NCBI GenBank assembly: GCA_019634595.1
Contig: JAHCBC010000007.1
Location: forward strand, 155,082-219,081
Origin: Akkermansiaceae bacterium
Lineage (GTDB): Bacteria > Verrucomicrobiota > Verrucomicrobiia > Verrucomicrobiales > Akkermansiaceae
Length of the DNA stretch: 64,000 bases
Direction: 5' to 3'
Both the position numbers and the translations under genes were made by a program. Below, piece after piece: positions 34,041 to 42,431 of this stretch (positions within the stretch are counted from its first letter, which is position 1; every line of letters starts with the position of its first letter). The notes beneath the pieces are model-generated. The model searched no databases. It saw only the letters and a program-made list of their open reading frames with translations, and was not told the origin of the DNA.

Positions 34041-36464
34041 ATGAAAAAACTCTGCCTTCTTCTCCTGCTTGTACTCGCCGGAACCGCCGGAGCGAAAGAA
34101 ACCGTTTACGACCTGATGATCGCCAAAGGGCATGTGGACATCACCGGAAATCCCGTTCATGCGATGACAATCAACGGAGGCATCCCAGGGCCCACGTTGC
34201 GTTTCAAGGAGGGAGACGTGGCGATTATCAACGTCCACAACAAAATGGAGCACGACACCTCAATCCATTGGCACGGACTTCTGGTCCCACCGGATATGGA
34301 TGGAGTTCCTTTTGTCTCCTTTCCTCCCATCAAGCCGGGGGCGACTTTCACTTACCGCATTCCAATCCGGCAGAGCGGGACTTACTGGTATCATTCCCAC
34401 ACGCATCTGCAGGAGCAGGTAGGAGTCTACGGTTCGATTGTCATCGATCCGAAATTCGGGCGTGCCTCCCCCCGCGAACATGTGGTTGTTCTTTCCGATT
34501 GGACGGACCGAAATCCACAGGAGGTCCTGCGGACCCTTCGGCGAGGTTCAGAATATTTCGGCATCAAAAAAGGAACCGCCCAGAGCGTTCTTGGAGCGGC
34601 AAAAACCGGAACCTTGGGCGATTTCTTCAAACGTGAAGCCATGCGGATGCCTCCGATGGACCTCTCCGATGTCGCCTACGACGCTTTTCTCACCAATGGA
34701 AAGCCGGAGGAATCCATCGCGGCCAATCCCGGCCAGACCATCCGACTCAGAATCATCAATGCGGCGGCCGGGAGTTACTTCCGCATGAATTGGGCGGGCG
34801 GACCATTCACCATCATTGGCGCAGACGGGCAGCCGGTCGAGCCCTTGAAAATGGAACAGCCGCTTCTTATCGCCATCGCCGAGACCTACGATGTCCTGAT
34901 CAAGGTCCCCTCCGGTGGATCGTATGAATTCCGGTCCACCGCGCACGACGGGTCGGGAAAGACTTCACTCTGGATCGGCTCCGGCGAGAAACATTACGCG
35001 AAGGATATTCCCAAACCCTTCGTTTACGAAAACATGATGGGCTTCAACCTGAAGCAGATGCTCGCCCTCACCCCTCAGGGAACCATGGGGATGAACGACC
35101 GAATGGTTGAAAGCGGTGCTTTTGACAAGCCCGGCATGAATATGGGCGGAATGGATCATGGTTCGATGAATATGGAGGGTACGGACCATTCGGCCATGGA
35201 GATGGGCGGCATGCAGCACAAGCAGATGGCGATGCAAGGGATGAGCGAGGAAAACCATCATGCCATGCAGGGAATGGATCACTCGAAAATGGACATGCCG
35301 GAAAAGGATTCCGGAGCTACGAACGATGGAGGCGGAATGGACATGGCTTCCATGGACCACGGTGGCATGGACATGGGCGGTGGCATGGCGGGGATGCAGG
35401 GCATGAAACACAATTCCCCCAAGTGGTATGATTTTCTCCTTCGCGAAGATGCCGCCCGGGCTCCCATGATGATGTCGGATGGGATGGCTCCGGATCGTCC
35501 GTTTTCACCCTATGCCAAACTTCGGTCTTCAAAGAACATTTCCCTTCCTGACAAGGCCCCCAGAAGGGTGTTTCGACTCACCCTGGACGGAGAAATGGGC
35601 CGATACGTGTGGATGATCAACAACCGCCCGCTTTCTCCGGACGACGATCTCCACATCAAGAAAGGCGAGGTCGTCCAGTTCGTCATGATCAACCGGACCA
35701 TGATGCATCATCCAATGCACCTCCACGGCCACTTTTTCCGGGTCATCAACGGGCAAGGTGACCGTTCTCCGTTGAAGCACACGGTGAATGTCGAGCCGAT
35801 GTCGACAACCGTGATCGAATTCATGGCGGATGAACCTGGCGATTGGCTGTTCCACTGCCACATTCTGTATCACATGATGAGCGGCATGGCGCGGGTGGTC
35901 CGCTATGAAGGATTCACCCCGTCTCCGGAAACCGAGGCCATCGGCCACGGCGTGTATGAGGAACACAATCCGTTTCTCTTTTACGGCTATGCGGATCTGA
36001 TGAGCAACATGACCCAGGGGCAGATCACCGCTTCTTCCCTGCTGAATATTTTCAATCTCGAATGGAAAGCCGGCTGGGACGGCGTCACCGGCACCGAGTG
36101 GGAGGCAACCTTGACCTATGAGCGGTTCATCAACCGTTTCACCAATGTCTTTGTCGGAGTGCACGCCGAGGGATTGGACTGGTCACGCGAGGATGAACGG
36201 CTTGTCGGTGGCGTGCGCTATCTCTTGCCGGGCAATTTCCTCGCGACAGCTTGGGTTGATTCGGATGGAGAGGGTCGTGCGACTCTGGAACGGGAACTGA
36301 TGCTGACTCCCCGCCTCTGCATCTTCGGAGAAGTTGAATACGATACCCGGGACGCCTGGTCCTACCAAAGCGGACTCAGTTACGTGCTCACGAAGTCCCT
36401 CTCCGCTACGGCATTGTGGGATTCGGATTACGGGGTCGGTGCGGGCATTACCTTCAGGTTCTGA
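34041..36464 (+). CDS. Multicopper oxidase fused to a short CopB-like outer-membrane barrel
   Basis: 807 aa. After a signal peptide (KLCLLLLLVLAGTAGA) comes a CopA/PcoA-type oxidase with copper ligands in SIHWHG, YWYHSHTHLQ, HHPMHLHGHFF and WLFHCHILYHMMSGM. A Met/His/Asp-rich stretch at about 355-455 (repeats such as MGGMDHGSMNMEG) resembles a copper-scavenging loop. From about residue 635 the text changes to a PcoB/CopB-like piece: NPFLFYGYADLMSNMTQG, then alternating strands ending GVGAGITFRF with a terminal Phe. CopA and CopB are normally separate proteins, so this is a fusion with a CopB part of about 165 residues. It would oxidise and sequester copper at the cell surface. Confidence 0.88.
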   Translation: MKKLCLLLLLVLAGTAGAKETVYDLMIAKGHVDITGNPVHAMTINGGIPGPTLRFKEGDVAIINVHNKMEHDTSIHWHGLLVPPDMDGVPFVSFPPIKPGATFTYRIPIRQSGTYWYHSHTHLQEQVGVYGSIVIDPKFGRASPREHVVVLSDWTDRNPQEVLRTLRRGSEYFGIKKGTAQSVLGAAKTGTLGDFFKREAMRMPPMDLSDVAYDAFLTNGKPEESIAANPGQTIRLRIINAAAGSYFRMNWAGGPFTIIGADGQPVEPLKMEQPLLIAIAETYDVLIKVPSGGSYEFRSTAHDGSGKTSLWIGSGEKHYAKDIPKPFVYENMMGFNLKQMLALTPQGTMGMNDRMVESGAFDKPGMNMGGMDHGSMNMEGTDHSAMEMGGMQHKQMAMQGMSEENHHAMQGMDHSKMDMPEKDSGATNDGGGMDMASMDHGGMDMGGGMAGMQGMKHNSPKWYDFLLREDAARAPMMMSDGMAPDRPFSPYAKLRSSKNISLPDKAPRRVFRLTLDGEMGRYVWMINNRPLSPDDDLHIKKGEVVQFVMINRTMMHHPMHLHGHFFRVINGQGDRSPLKHTVNVEPMSTTVIEFMADEPGDWLFHCHILYHMMSGMARVVRYEGFTPSPETEAIGHGVYEEHNPFLFYGYADLMSNMTQGQITASSLLNIFNLEWKAGWDGVTGTEWEATLTYERFINRFTNVFVGVHAEGLDWSREDERLVGGVRYLLPGNFLATAWVDSDGEGRATLERELMLTPRLCIFGEVEYDTRDAWSYQSGLSYVLTKSLSATALWDSDYGVGAGITFRF

Positions 36465-36502
36465 CCAGCAGTGAAAACCAACCGGGATCGCAGAAATAAT
36501 CG

Positions 36503-36534
36503 TTGACCCTGTAGGTCACTACAGGATCCATGAT
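36503..36534 (+). promoter_or_regulatory. MerR-type promoter with palindromic operator
   Basis: TTGACC at 36503-36508 is the -35 box. A perfect 7-bp palindrome CCTGTAG-GTCA-CTACAGG (36508-36525) fills the spacer. The best -10 is CATGAT at 36529-36534, giving a 20-bp spacer, the stretched geometry that MerR-family activators untwist. Transcription would start about 7 bases later, at or next to the merR ATG at 36541, so the message may be leaderless. Confidence 0.75.
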
Positions 36535-36540
36535 GGCGTC

Positions 36541-36990
36541 ATGGACAAGAAAAAAGCACATGCTTTTACCCGGACCAGCCTCGCCAGGGCCGCTGGCATT
36601 GGTGCCGAAACACTCCGGTTCTACGAACAGAAGAATCTGGTCAAAGCGCCCGAACGCAACGCATCCGGATACCGCATCTACGGTCAGGACGATCTTGATC
36701 GACTGCAATTCATCCAGCGGGCCAAGGGGCTCGGCTTCAGTCTTGATGAGATCAGGGAACTGATGACGCTCACCGGCAACATCCGGACACCCCGCAGGAA
36801 AGTGCGTCAATTTGCCAAGGCCCGGCTTCAGGCCATCCGCCAGAAGATCGAAGCGTTGAATGCGATGGAACAGGCGCTCGGCGCGTTGATCGGGAAATGC
36901 GACGGCAAAGGTCCGCTCAAGGGATGTCCGATCGCAGAGTTCGTCGGGAACAAAAACCATCAAGCCAAAGGAGGATGCCATGAAGGATAA
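36541..36990 (+). CDS. MerR family metal-responsive regulator
   Basis: 149 aa. The N-terminal winged helix (SLARAAGIGAETLRFYEQKN, SGYRIYGQDDLDRLQFIQRA) is followed by the long dimerisation helix and a C-terminal metal loop KCDGKGPLKGCPIAEF with two cysteines, as in CueR/ZntR/MerR proteins; a late Cys-His (KGGCHEG) is also present. It probably senses copper and activates its own promoter and the downstream P-type ATPase, whose ATG lies within its last 11 bp. Confidence 0.9.
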   Translation: MDKKKAHAFTRTSLARAAGIGAETLRFYEQKNLVKAPERNASGYRIYGQDDLDRLQFIQRAKGLGFSLDEIRELMTLTGNIRTPRRKVRQFAKARLQAIRQKIEALNAMEQALGALIGKCDGKGPLKGCPIAEFVGNKNHQAKGGCHEG

Positions 36991-39406
36991 TCACGATCAT
37001 TGCCACGGAAACCACCAGCCATCGAACGGGCACCCGACAGAAGGGGCCGGAAACCCGTCACGCAAATCTTGTTGTTCCCCGGACAAGCAGGAGTTGTCAG
37101 ATCCCGCGCCTGCCGGAGGCTCTTGTTGCGGTGGCCATCACGACCACGGTGATGTCACCCCATCCGCTGCCGCGAAATATTTTTGTCCCATGTGCCCGGG
37201 AGTCGAATCCGACAAACCCGGCGATTGCCCCAAATGCGGAATGGCGTTGGAGAGAAATCCCGCATGGCGTCCGGCGGGAAAAACGATCTACACCTGTCCG
37301 ATGCATCCCGAGATCGAACGGGATCAGCCGGGTGATTGCCCGATTTGCGGAATGGCGCTGGAACCGAAAGTCCTGGCGGATACCGATGACGAGGAAATCA
37401 ATAGCGAGGCTGACAAACTGCTGAGAAAGCTGTGGATCAGCGCGCTCCTGGCGATCCCGATCTTTCTTCTCGCGATGGGAGAGATGCTGTTTCCCGGAAA
37501 GCTTCCTGTCAGCGCCACCGCATCGGCTTGGATCCAGTTCCTTCTCTCAAGCGTCGTGGTCATCTGGACCGGCGGTTTCATCTTCGCCAAGGCGTGGCGC
37601 TCGCTTCTTCATCGGAGCCTGAATATGTTCACGCTGATCGCGCTCGGCGTCGGCTCGGCCTGGCTCTATAGCACTATCGCCATTCTTTTCCCTCATCTCT
37701 TTCCGCACTCTTTGCGCCATGGCGGAACCGTCGCGGTGTATTTCGAAGCGGCGGCGGTGATCACCAGTCTGGTCATTCTCGGCCAATGGCTCGAAGCCCG
37801 TGCCCGCAGCAAAACCGGTCAGGCGGTGCAGGCTTTGCTCGGACTGGCAGCAAAAACCGCGCGTCGGATCGCCGACGGCAAGGAAGAGGAGATCCCGTTG
37901 GATCTGGTGAAATCCGGAAATCTTCTCCGTGTGAAGCCAGGCGAGAAGATCCCGGTCGACGGATCCATCGTCGAAGGTAGCAGCAACGTGGATGAATCCA
38001 TGATCACCGGTGAGCCGCTTCCGGTTGCAAAACGCTCCGGGGATCGAGTCGTGGGAGCCACGATCAATCAAACCGGTGCCTTCACGATGAAAGCGGAAAG
38101 GATCGGCGCGGACACGTTGCTATCGCAGATCGTACTAATGGTCGCCGACGCCCAACGAAGCCGCGCTCCCATCCAGCGTCTGGCCGATCAGGTTTCAGGT
38201 TGGTTTGTTCCCGCCGTCGTCCTCGTCGCGCTGCTGACCTTCACCGGCTGGATGATCTGGGGACCCGAGCCGCGCCTCGCCTACGCCATCGCCAACAGCG
38301 TCGCGGTCCTGATCATCGCATGTCCCTGCGCATTGGGATTGGCAACTCCGATGTCGATCATGGTTGGTGTGGGCCGCGGAGCACAGCTCGGCATTCTCAT
38401 CCGCGACGCCGCAGCTCTCGAACGCGCCGAAAAGGTCAATTACCTCGTGACCGACAAAACCGGCACGCTGACCGAGGGCCGACCCGCAGTCAAAAGCGTC
38501 TTCTCAACCGACAGCCGCAACGATGACCATCTTTTGGCGATGGCCGCCGCCCTCGAATCATTGAGCGAGCATCCGCTGGCCCAAGCCATCGTCAAAGAGG
38601 CGGAGAGCCGCCGGCTTTCCATCCCGGAGGTGCGGGATTTCGACTCCGTGACTGGATCCGGTATCCAAGGTGAAATTGACGGACATCTCATCCGAATTGG
38701 AAAACCTGCATGGATCGAAAGCATTTCATCAGGCGTTCCGGACGCCTTGAGGTCCGCTTCGGAAGATCTCCAGGCACGGGCGCACACCGTCATCTGGATC
38801 GCGGAAAATGAAGACATCGCCGGGTTCATCGCCGTGGCGGATCCGATAAAGGAAGCAACCCCGCAGGCAGTGAAGTCGCTTCACGCGATGGGCTTGAAGG
38901 TGGTGATGCTCACCGGCGACAACCAGGCCACGGCGGCGAAAGTTGGGAAGGAACTCGGGATCGACGATGTCAGGGGAGATCTGGCTCCTTCCGACAAACA
39001 TCGCATCATCAGGGAACTCCGGGCGAAAGGTGCCATCGTCGCCATGGCGGGCGATGGCATCAACGATGCTCCGGCCCTCGCCGAGGCGGATGTGGGTATC
39101 GCGATGGGAACCGGAACCGACATCGCCATCCAAAGCGCCGGCATGACTCTGGTGAAAGGAGACCTGCGCGGAATATCGAGGGCGCTCGAACTCAGTCATG
39201 CCGTCATGAGAAACATCCGACAGAATCTTTTCTTCGCGTTCTTCTACAACCTTGCAGGCGTTCCGATTGCAGCGGGTGTCCTTTATCCGCTGACAGGATG
39301 GCTGCTGAATCCGATGGTCGCCGGGGCGGCAATGGCCCTGAGCAGCGTCTCGGTCATCGGTAACGCGCTCCGTCTTCGCAACCAGGAGTTGGACAAATCA
39401 CCCTGA
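36980..39406 (+). CDS. copA: Copper-exporting P1B-type ATPase with double metal-binding zinc-ribbon-like N-terminus
   Basis: 808 aa. The N-terminus is His/Cys-rich (HDHCHGNHQ, KSCCSPDKQ, GGSCCGGHHDHGD) and then holds two tandem heavy-metal-binding repeats, each CPMxP...PGDCPxCGMAL, instead of the usual CXXC ferredoxin-like domains. The ATPase core is complete: membrane CPC at 448-450 (IACPCALGLATPMS), DKTGTLTEG with D492, SEHPLAQAI and GDGINDAPALAEAD. Typical of CopA/SilP-like Cu(I)/Ag(I) exporters. It overlaps the merR gene by 11 bp. Confidence 0.93.
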   Translation: MKDNHDHCHGNHQPSNGHPTEGAGNPSRKSCCSPDKQELSDPAPAGGSCCGGHHDHGDVTPSAAAKYFCPMCPGVESDKPGDCPKCGMALERNPAWRPAGKTIYTCPMHPEIERDQPGDCPICGMALEPKVLADTDDEEINSEADKLLRKLWISALLAIPIFLLAMGEMLFPGKLPVSATASAWIQFLLSSVVVIWTGGFIFAKAWRSLLHRSLNMFTLIALGVGSAWLYSTIAILFPHLFPHSLRHGGTVAVYFEAAAVITSLVILGQWLEARARSKTGQAVQALLGLAAKTARRIADGKEEEIPLDLVKSGNLLRVKPGEKIPVDGSIVEGSSNVDESMITGEPLPVAKRSGDRVVGATINQTGAFTMKAERIGADTLLSQIVLMVADAQRSRAPIQRLADQVSGWFVPAVVLVALLTFTGWMIWGPEPRLAYAIANSVAVLIIACPCALGLATPMSIMVGVGRGAQLGILIRDAAALERAEKVNYLVTDKTGTLTEGRPAVKSVFSTDSRNDDHLLAMAAALESLSEHPLAQAIVKEAESRRLSIPEVRDFDSVTGSGIQGEIDGHLIRIGKPAWIESISSGVPDALRSASEDLQARAHTVIWIAENEDIAGFIAVADPIKEATPQAVKSLHAMGLKVVMLTGDNQATAAKVGKELGIDDVRGDLAPSDKHRIIRELRAKGAIVAMAGDGINDAPALAEADVGIAMGTGTDIAIQSAGMTLVKGDLRGISRALELSHAVMRNIRQNLFFAFFYNLAGVPIAAGVLYPLTGWLLNPMVAGAAMALSSVSVIGNALRLRNQELDKSP

Positions 39407-39432
39407 CCCGGCCCGGGTCATCTCCCTCCACC

Positions 39433-40395
39433 CTATTTTCGGAATGCGACCACTTGCAGCCACCGTCCGACAATCTCGGATTCCTGAGGGGTCGTATGCC
39501 GATCGTTCACGTAGGCGATTTCATAGCCCGCATCGTGGAGCAGGGAGAGGTAGTTGTGGGAGAGCGACAGTTCGAGTCCGTACGGAAACGTGTCGCTTTC
39601 CCTCTTCAGGTCATGGTCGGCGGCGATGCTTTCGGTGATGGCGATGACGGACGGGGTGCGGTAACCGATTTCGGAAAACAGCTCCTGAAGTTCTGGACGG
39701 GTGAAATATTCCAACACGCCACCGTTCGCGATGACGGCCGTCCCGGGCCGAATGTTGGCGGGAATCCATTCCCTGGCATCACCCAGATGGAAATTCATCC
39801 TCGGATCGGACGCGTAGATCCCGCGGTTCGCGGCCGTTTGCTCGGGATTCAGGTCGATCCCGTGGAGTCCAGCCAGACCTTCCATCCGGCGTGCGAAATG
39901 TCCGAGGATCTTGCCGTCCCCGGAACCGATCTCGATGAGTTCGGTGAAGCCTCCTCCGGCCGCCTCCAAAGCAGCGACGGTTTCCTCCACGATCCCCGAA
40001 TGATAGGCGAGAAAGAGGGTTTCATAGCGGTGGGAAAGGTTGACGTAAAATTCCTCCGACGCCGGCGAGGACCAGTAATCCGCCATGAAATTCCGGATCA
40101 GATCGTGATCCCGCTTCCTCACCGCATTCACGAGATGTCCGTTCCGTATGAGCCTTCCGACGATCGGGCGCGGAACCCGGAAAGGAGCATGACGCACTTT
40201 CTCCGCATATGACGAACACAGCCCCATCAGGATAATTCCGAGACTTCCTTTCACAATTCGGGCTAGCGGCAGGTCGCTCCAGTGTCGGTAAGCACAGAGT
40301 TTTTCCGTCATCGGATGCGACGGATGGCCTACGGGAAGCGAATCGGTCCCTGACCAGAGCCCGAACTGCTTCAGATTCGGGTCATCGTTCAGCAT
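39433..40395 (-). CDS. SAM-dependent methyltransferase, substrate unknown
   Basis: 320 aa. The class I SAM motif LIEIGSGDGKILGHFARRM is clear, followed by LHGIDLNPEQ (acidic ribose-binding residue) and NFHLGDAREW. There is a long N-terminal region with a possible membrane-associated segment (LARIVKGSLGIILMGLCSSY). The substrate cannot be told. It lies downstream of the ECF sigma factor on the same strand with an 87-bp gap, so it could be a member of that regulon or a stand-alone gene. Confidence 0.75.
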   Translation of the reverse strand: MLNDDPNLKQFGLWSGTDSLPVGHPSHPMTEKLCAYRHWSDLPLARIVKGSLGIILMGLCSSYAEKVRHAPFRVPRPIVGRLIRNGHLVNAVRKRDHDLIRNFMADYWSSPASEEFYVNLSHRYETLFLAYHSGIVEETVAALEAAGGGFTELIEIGSGDGKILGHFARRMEGLAGLHGIDLNPEQTAANRGIYASDPRMNFHLGDAREWIPANIRPGTAVIANGGVLEYFTRPELQELFSEIGYRTPSVIAITESIAADHDLKRESDTFPYGLELSLSHNYLSLLHDAGYEIAYVNDRHTTPQESEIVGRWLQVVAFRK

Positions 40396-40482
40396 CTTGG
40401 AGTAGGGCGTGGAAAGTGGGTATTCAGCATGGATTTCCAGTTGATGTCCGGAAATTGGAATAGCTCCCTGATTTTCCTGAAT

Positions 40483-41043
40483 TTATTTTCGAACTTCCTT
40501 GAGCTCCTCACGGAGAATCTGGCGCGCTCGGTAGATTCGGTTCTCCACGGCTTTCACCGTGCATTTGGTGATTCCGGCGATTTCGGCATAGGTCATCCCT
40601 TCGTAGACGTAGAACGAGATCGCCTCCCTCAACTCGACAGGCAGCCGCCGCAGCGCCTCTTCGACGGCTGACCAGGTCTCCGCCCTCTCGACTTGGTCCG
40701 ACGGAGAAACGAAACTCGACCGGACGAGCTCTCCCCTTTTCTGCCCGGGACCATCGAGGGAAACCGAGGGGTGCCTGCCGAGCCATCGCAAATGGTTGCG
40801 ATACAGATTGACTGCGATGCCGAAAAGATAGGTGCTAAAATTACCAGTCGCCCGGTAACGTTCCCTGGCGGCATACAGTTTGACGAAAGTCTCCTGGGCC
40901 AGGTCGACCGCCGTGTCATGGCGACCGGACATTCGATAAAGGAAAGAAATGATCCGCGCACTCCACCGGTCCATGAGCACATTCAAGGCGAGGTCGTCGC
41001 CCCGCCCTAGTCTGGTCATGAGATCGCAATCCGACTCTTCCAT
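40483..41043 (-). CDS. ECF sigma-70 factor, CnrH-like position
   Basis: 186 aa from the ATG at 41043 (MEESDCDLMTRLGRGDDLAL). Region 2 contains DTAVDLAQETFVKLYAARER and the 2.4-like stretch FSTYLFGIAVNLYRNHLRW. Region 4 contains LPVELREAISFYVYEGMTYA and CTVKAVENRIYRARQILREE. It follows a periplasmic sensor-like gene by 10 bp and an anti-sigma-like gene, i.e. the cnrY-cnrX-cnrH order of Cupriavidus. It probably responds to metal stress; targets are not identified. Confidence 0.88.
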   Translation of the reverse strand: MEESDCDLMTRLGRGDDLALNVLMDRWSARIISFLYRMSGRHDTAVDLAQETFVKLYAARERYRATGNFSTYLFGIAVNLYRNHLRWLGRHPSVSLDGPGQKRGELVRSSFVSPSDQVERAETWSAVEEALRRLPVELREAISFYVYEGMTYAEIAGITKCTVKAVENRIYRARQILREELKEVRK

Positions 41044-41053
41044 TGATTGCTGC

Positions 41054-41524
41054 TCAGTGCCCTTCGTCCACATCCGAAACCCCATGGGCGGAATCCAGTG
41101 CATGCGGAATCATGATATTGAGATATTCCCGGGCTTTTTCAGGACCGAAAAGACCGGCCGTCTCATAAAGATGCTCCAGCATGGCCTCCTGACATTCCGC
41201 ATGTACCGCGGCATGTTCTTCAATGGCCGCCTTGAGTTCTCCAGTCATCCCGACGCCTCCGCGTGACAATCGCTCCACCGTTTCATGAGCCGCGGAAAGC
41301 TTATGGCACATCTCCTCGCATTTGGGGCGATAGGCCCGGTGAAGGTCGGTCGCCCGCCTCAGTTGTTCATCCGTCAGGGACAACTCTGATTTCAACCAGA
41401 CCAACTCCGGCAGTGTGTCGACGAGGATCCCGCTCATCCGGTACTCTTTTCTGGAACGGGAAATCCCGAACCCTAGCAGGCCGACCAACATGATCGCCAA
41501 TGCGACGGTCAATCCGCGCTTCAT
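41054..41524 (-). CDS. Periplasmic metal sensor-like protein (CnrX/heavy-metal resistance family)
   Basis: 156 aa. An N-terminal signal anchor (LTVALAIMLVGLLGFGIS) leads to a helical hairpin domain with LKSELSLTDEQLRRATDLHR, then HRAYRPKCEEMCHKLSAAHE and HAECQEAMLEHLYET. His, Met, Cys and Glu residues cluster on these helices, as in the CnrX/Spy-type heavy-metal resistance fold. Its ATG overlaps the stop of the anti-sigma-like gene. Likely senses metal in the periplasm and controls release of the sigma factor. Confidence 0.75.
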   Translation of the reverse strand: MKRGLTVALAIMLVGLLGFGISRSRKEYRMSGILVDTLPELVWLKSELSLTDEQLRRATDLHRAYRPKCEEMCHKLSAAHETVERLSRGGVGMTGELKAAIEEHAAVHAECQEAMLEHLYETAGLFGPEKAREYLNIMIPHALDSAHGVSDVDEGH

Positions 41525-41805
41525 GGTTTCTGATGGGCGAAGGGACTCACGGATTCAATGTAATCAATCTGGGCACGGTCCTCGGTGCCGGGCATCGAGT
41601 TCCCGAGAAGGACACCGATCACGAGTGCCGCGGCGGCCAGAATTCCTGCCCCCAAGGGTTGGGTGAGCTTTGCCAGAAACATCACAAGCCGCGGGATCGG
41701 AGCCGCCACCTCGATGCGGTGCCAAACTGACTGGCGGAAAGTGAACGGCACTACCAGCGGAGGTGAACTTCGCTTGAGAAAATCATCAAATTCATTATCG
41801 ATCAT
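41521..41805 (-). CDS. Small single-pass anti-sigma-like protein (CnrY position)
   Basis: 94 aa from the ATG at 41805 (MIDNEFDDFLKRSSPPLVVP); a TTG at 41829 is an alternative. A cytoplasmic N-terminal half of about 50 residues is followed by one transmembrane helix (LGAGILAAAALVIGVLLG) and a short periplasmic tail. Size, topology and place before the sensor and sigma genes match CnrY-type anti-sigma factors. There is no strong sequence motif; the call rests on architecture and synteny. Confidence 0.6.
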   Translation of the reverse strand: MIDNEFDDFLKRSSPPLVVPFTFRQSVWHRIEVAAPIPRLVMFLAKLTQPLGAGILAAAALVIGVLLGNSMPGTEDRAQIDYIESVSPFAHQKP

Positions 41806-42167
41806 CAAAATTGGCGGATTCGATTTCAATGGGGATCCTCAGCAAGGCGAGCATTACATACAACCATCAACGGAAGCAAATCCCAGCACGAGTCGACGTG
41901 CCGCAAAGTTACAAACATCCAGGAATGCTTTGGTCTCATGATCTTACGAATGGATGACCTCAGTTGAACACCGGCAGAACGGGAAACCCTTTCGACAATC
42001 TTGTTTTCGGGAGCAAAATCACCGAACCAGATTCGGGCAGGCAGCCAATTCCTTGGATACAAGCTCAGAGGTTTCCGACGTGAAACCCAGCAAAAAAGAA
42101 GATCTCACCCAGTCAAATATCAGGTCTGGCCGGGCACCTCGGGTGCCACGGCCAGACCAGCTTGCTT
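41806..42167. other. Gene-free stretch between the metal block and the accessory island
   Basis: No convincing gene is seen on either strand; a 78-codon minus-strand frame (41826-42062) has no recognisable domain and is probably chance. This would hold the promoter of the cnrYXH-like operon. Base composition is lower in GC than the surroundings, as expected of a junction. Confidence 0.5.
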
Positions 42168-42323
42168 TTACCTACCAATGTCTCCGTCTCCTCCGCAATA
42201 ATTGCAGCGGAACTGACCTCTCCATCCGGTGCCGTTGCAGAACGAGCATTTGACGGAGAAGGCCGTGGCGATGCCGATGGCGACCAGGGTGGTGAGCGTG
42301 ATGATAATGGCGATCTTCTTCAT
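42168..42323 (-). CDS. 51-residue membrane peptide with DnaJ-type zinc motif
   Basis: Started at the ATG at 42323 (MKKIAIIITLTTLVAIGIAT). One N-terminal membrane segment is followed by CSFCNGTGWRGQFRCNYCGG, two CxxCxGxG-like knuckles as in the DnaJ zinc centre, and DGDIGR. It would be a membrane-tethered mini zinc finger. It is the last unit of the accessory island. A hydrophobic start, tidy zinc motif and A/C-rich leader support reality. Confidence 0.6.
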   Translation of the reverse strand: MKKIAIIITLTTLVAIGIATAFSVKCSFCNGTGWRGQFRCNYCGGDGDIGR

Positions 42324-42431
42324 GGTTTGTTGTTTCTTGTTGTTTGGATCGGGTTTCTTCCGACCAAGATTTGCTGTGAGGCTGCGCGCCCCAAAGCCGG
42401 AGAAGTCCACAGTCCTCCCCCGGCTTCCCCC

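Noticed and set aside
35100..35420. Tandem repeat in the copper oxidase gene
   Set aside because: It is Met/His/Gly/Asp low-complexity coding sequence (MGGMDHGSM-type), a known feature of copper oxidases, not a DNA repeat element.
41826..42062. 78-codon minus-strand frame upstream of the anti-sigma gene
   Set aside because: No domain, atypical composition and overlap with the expected promoter; probably chance.
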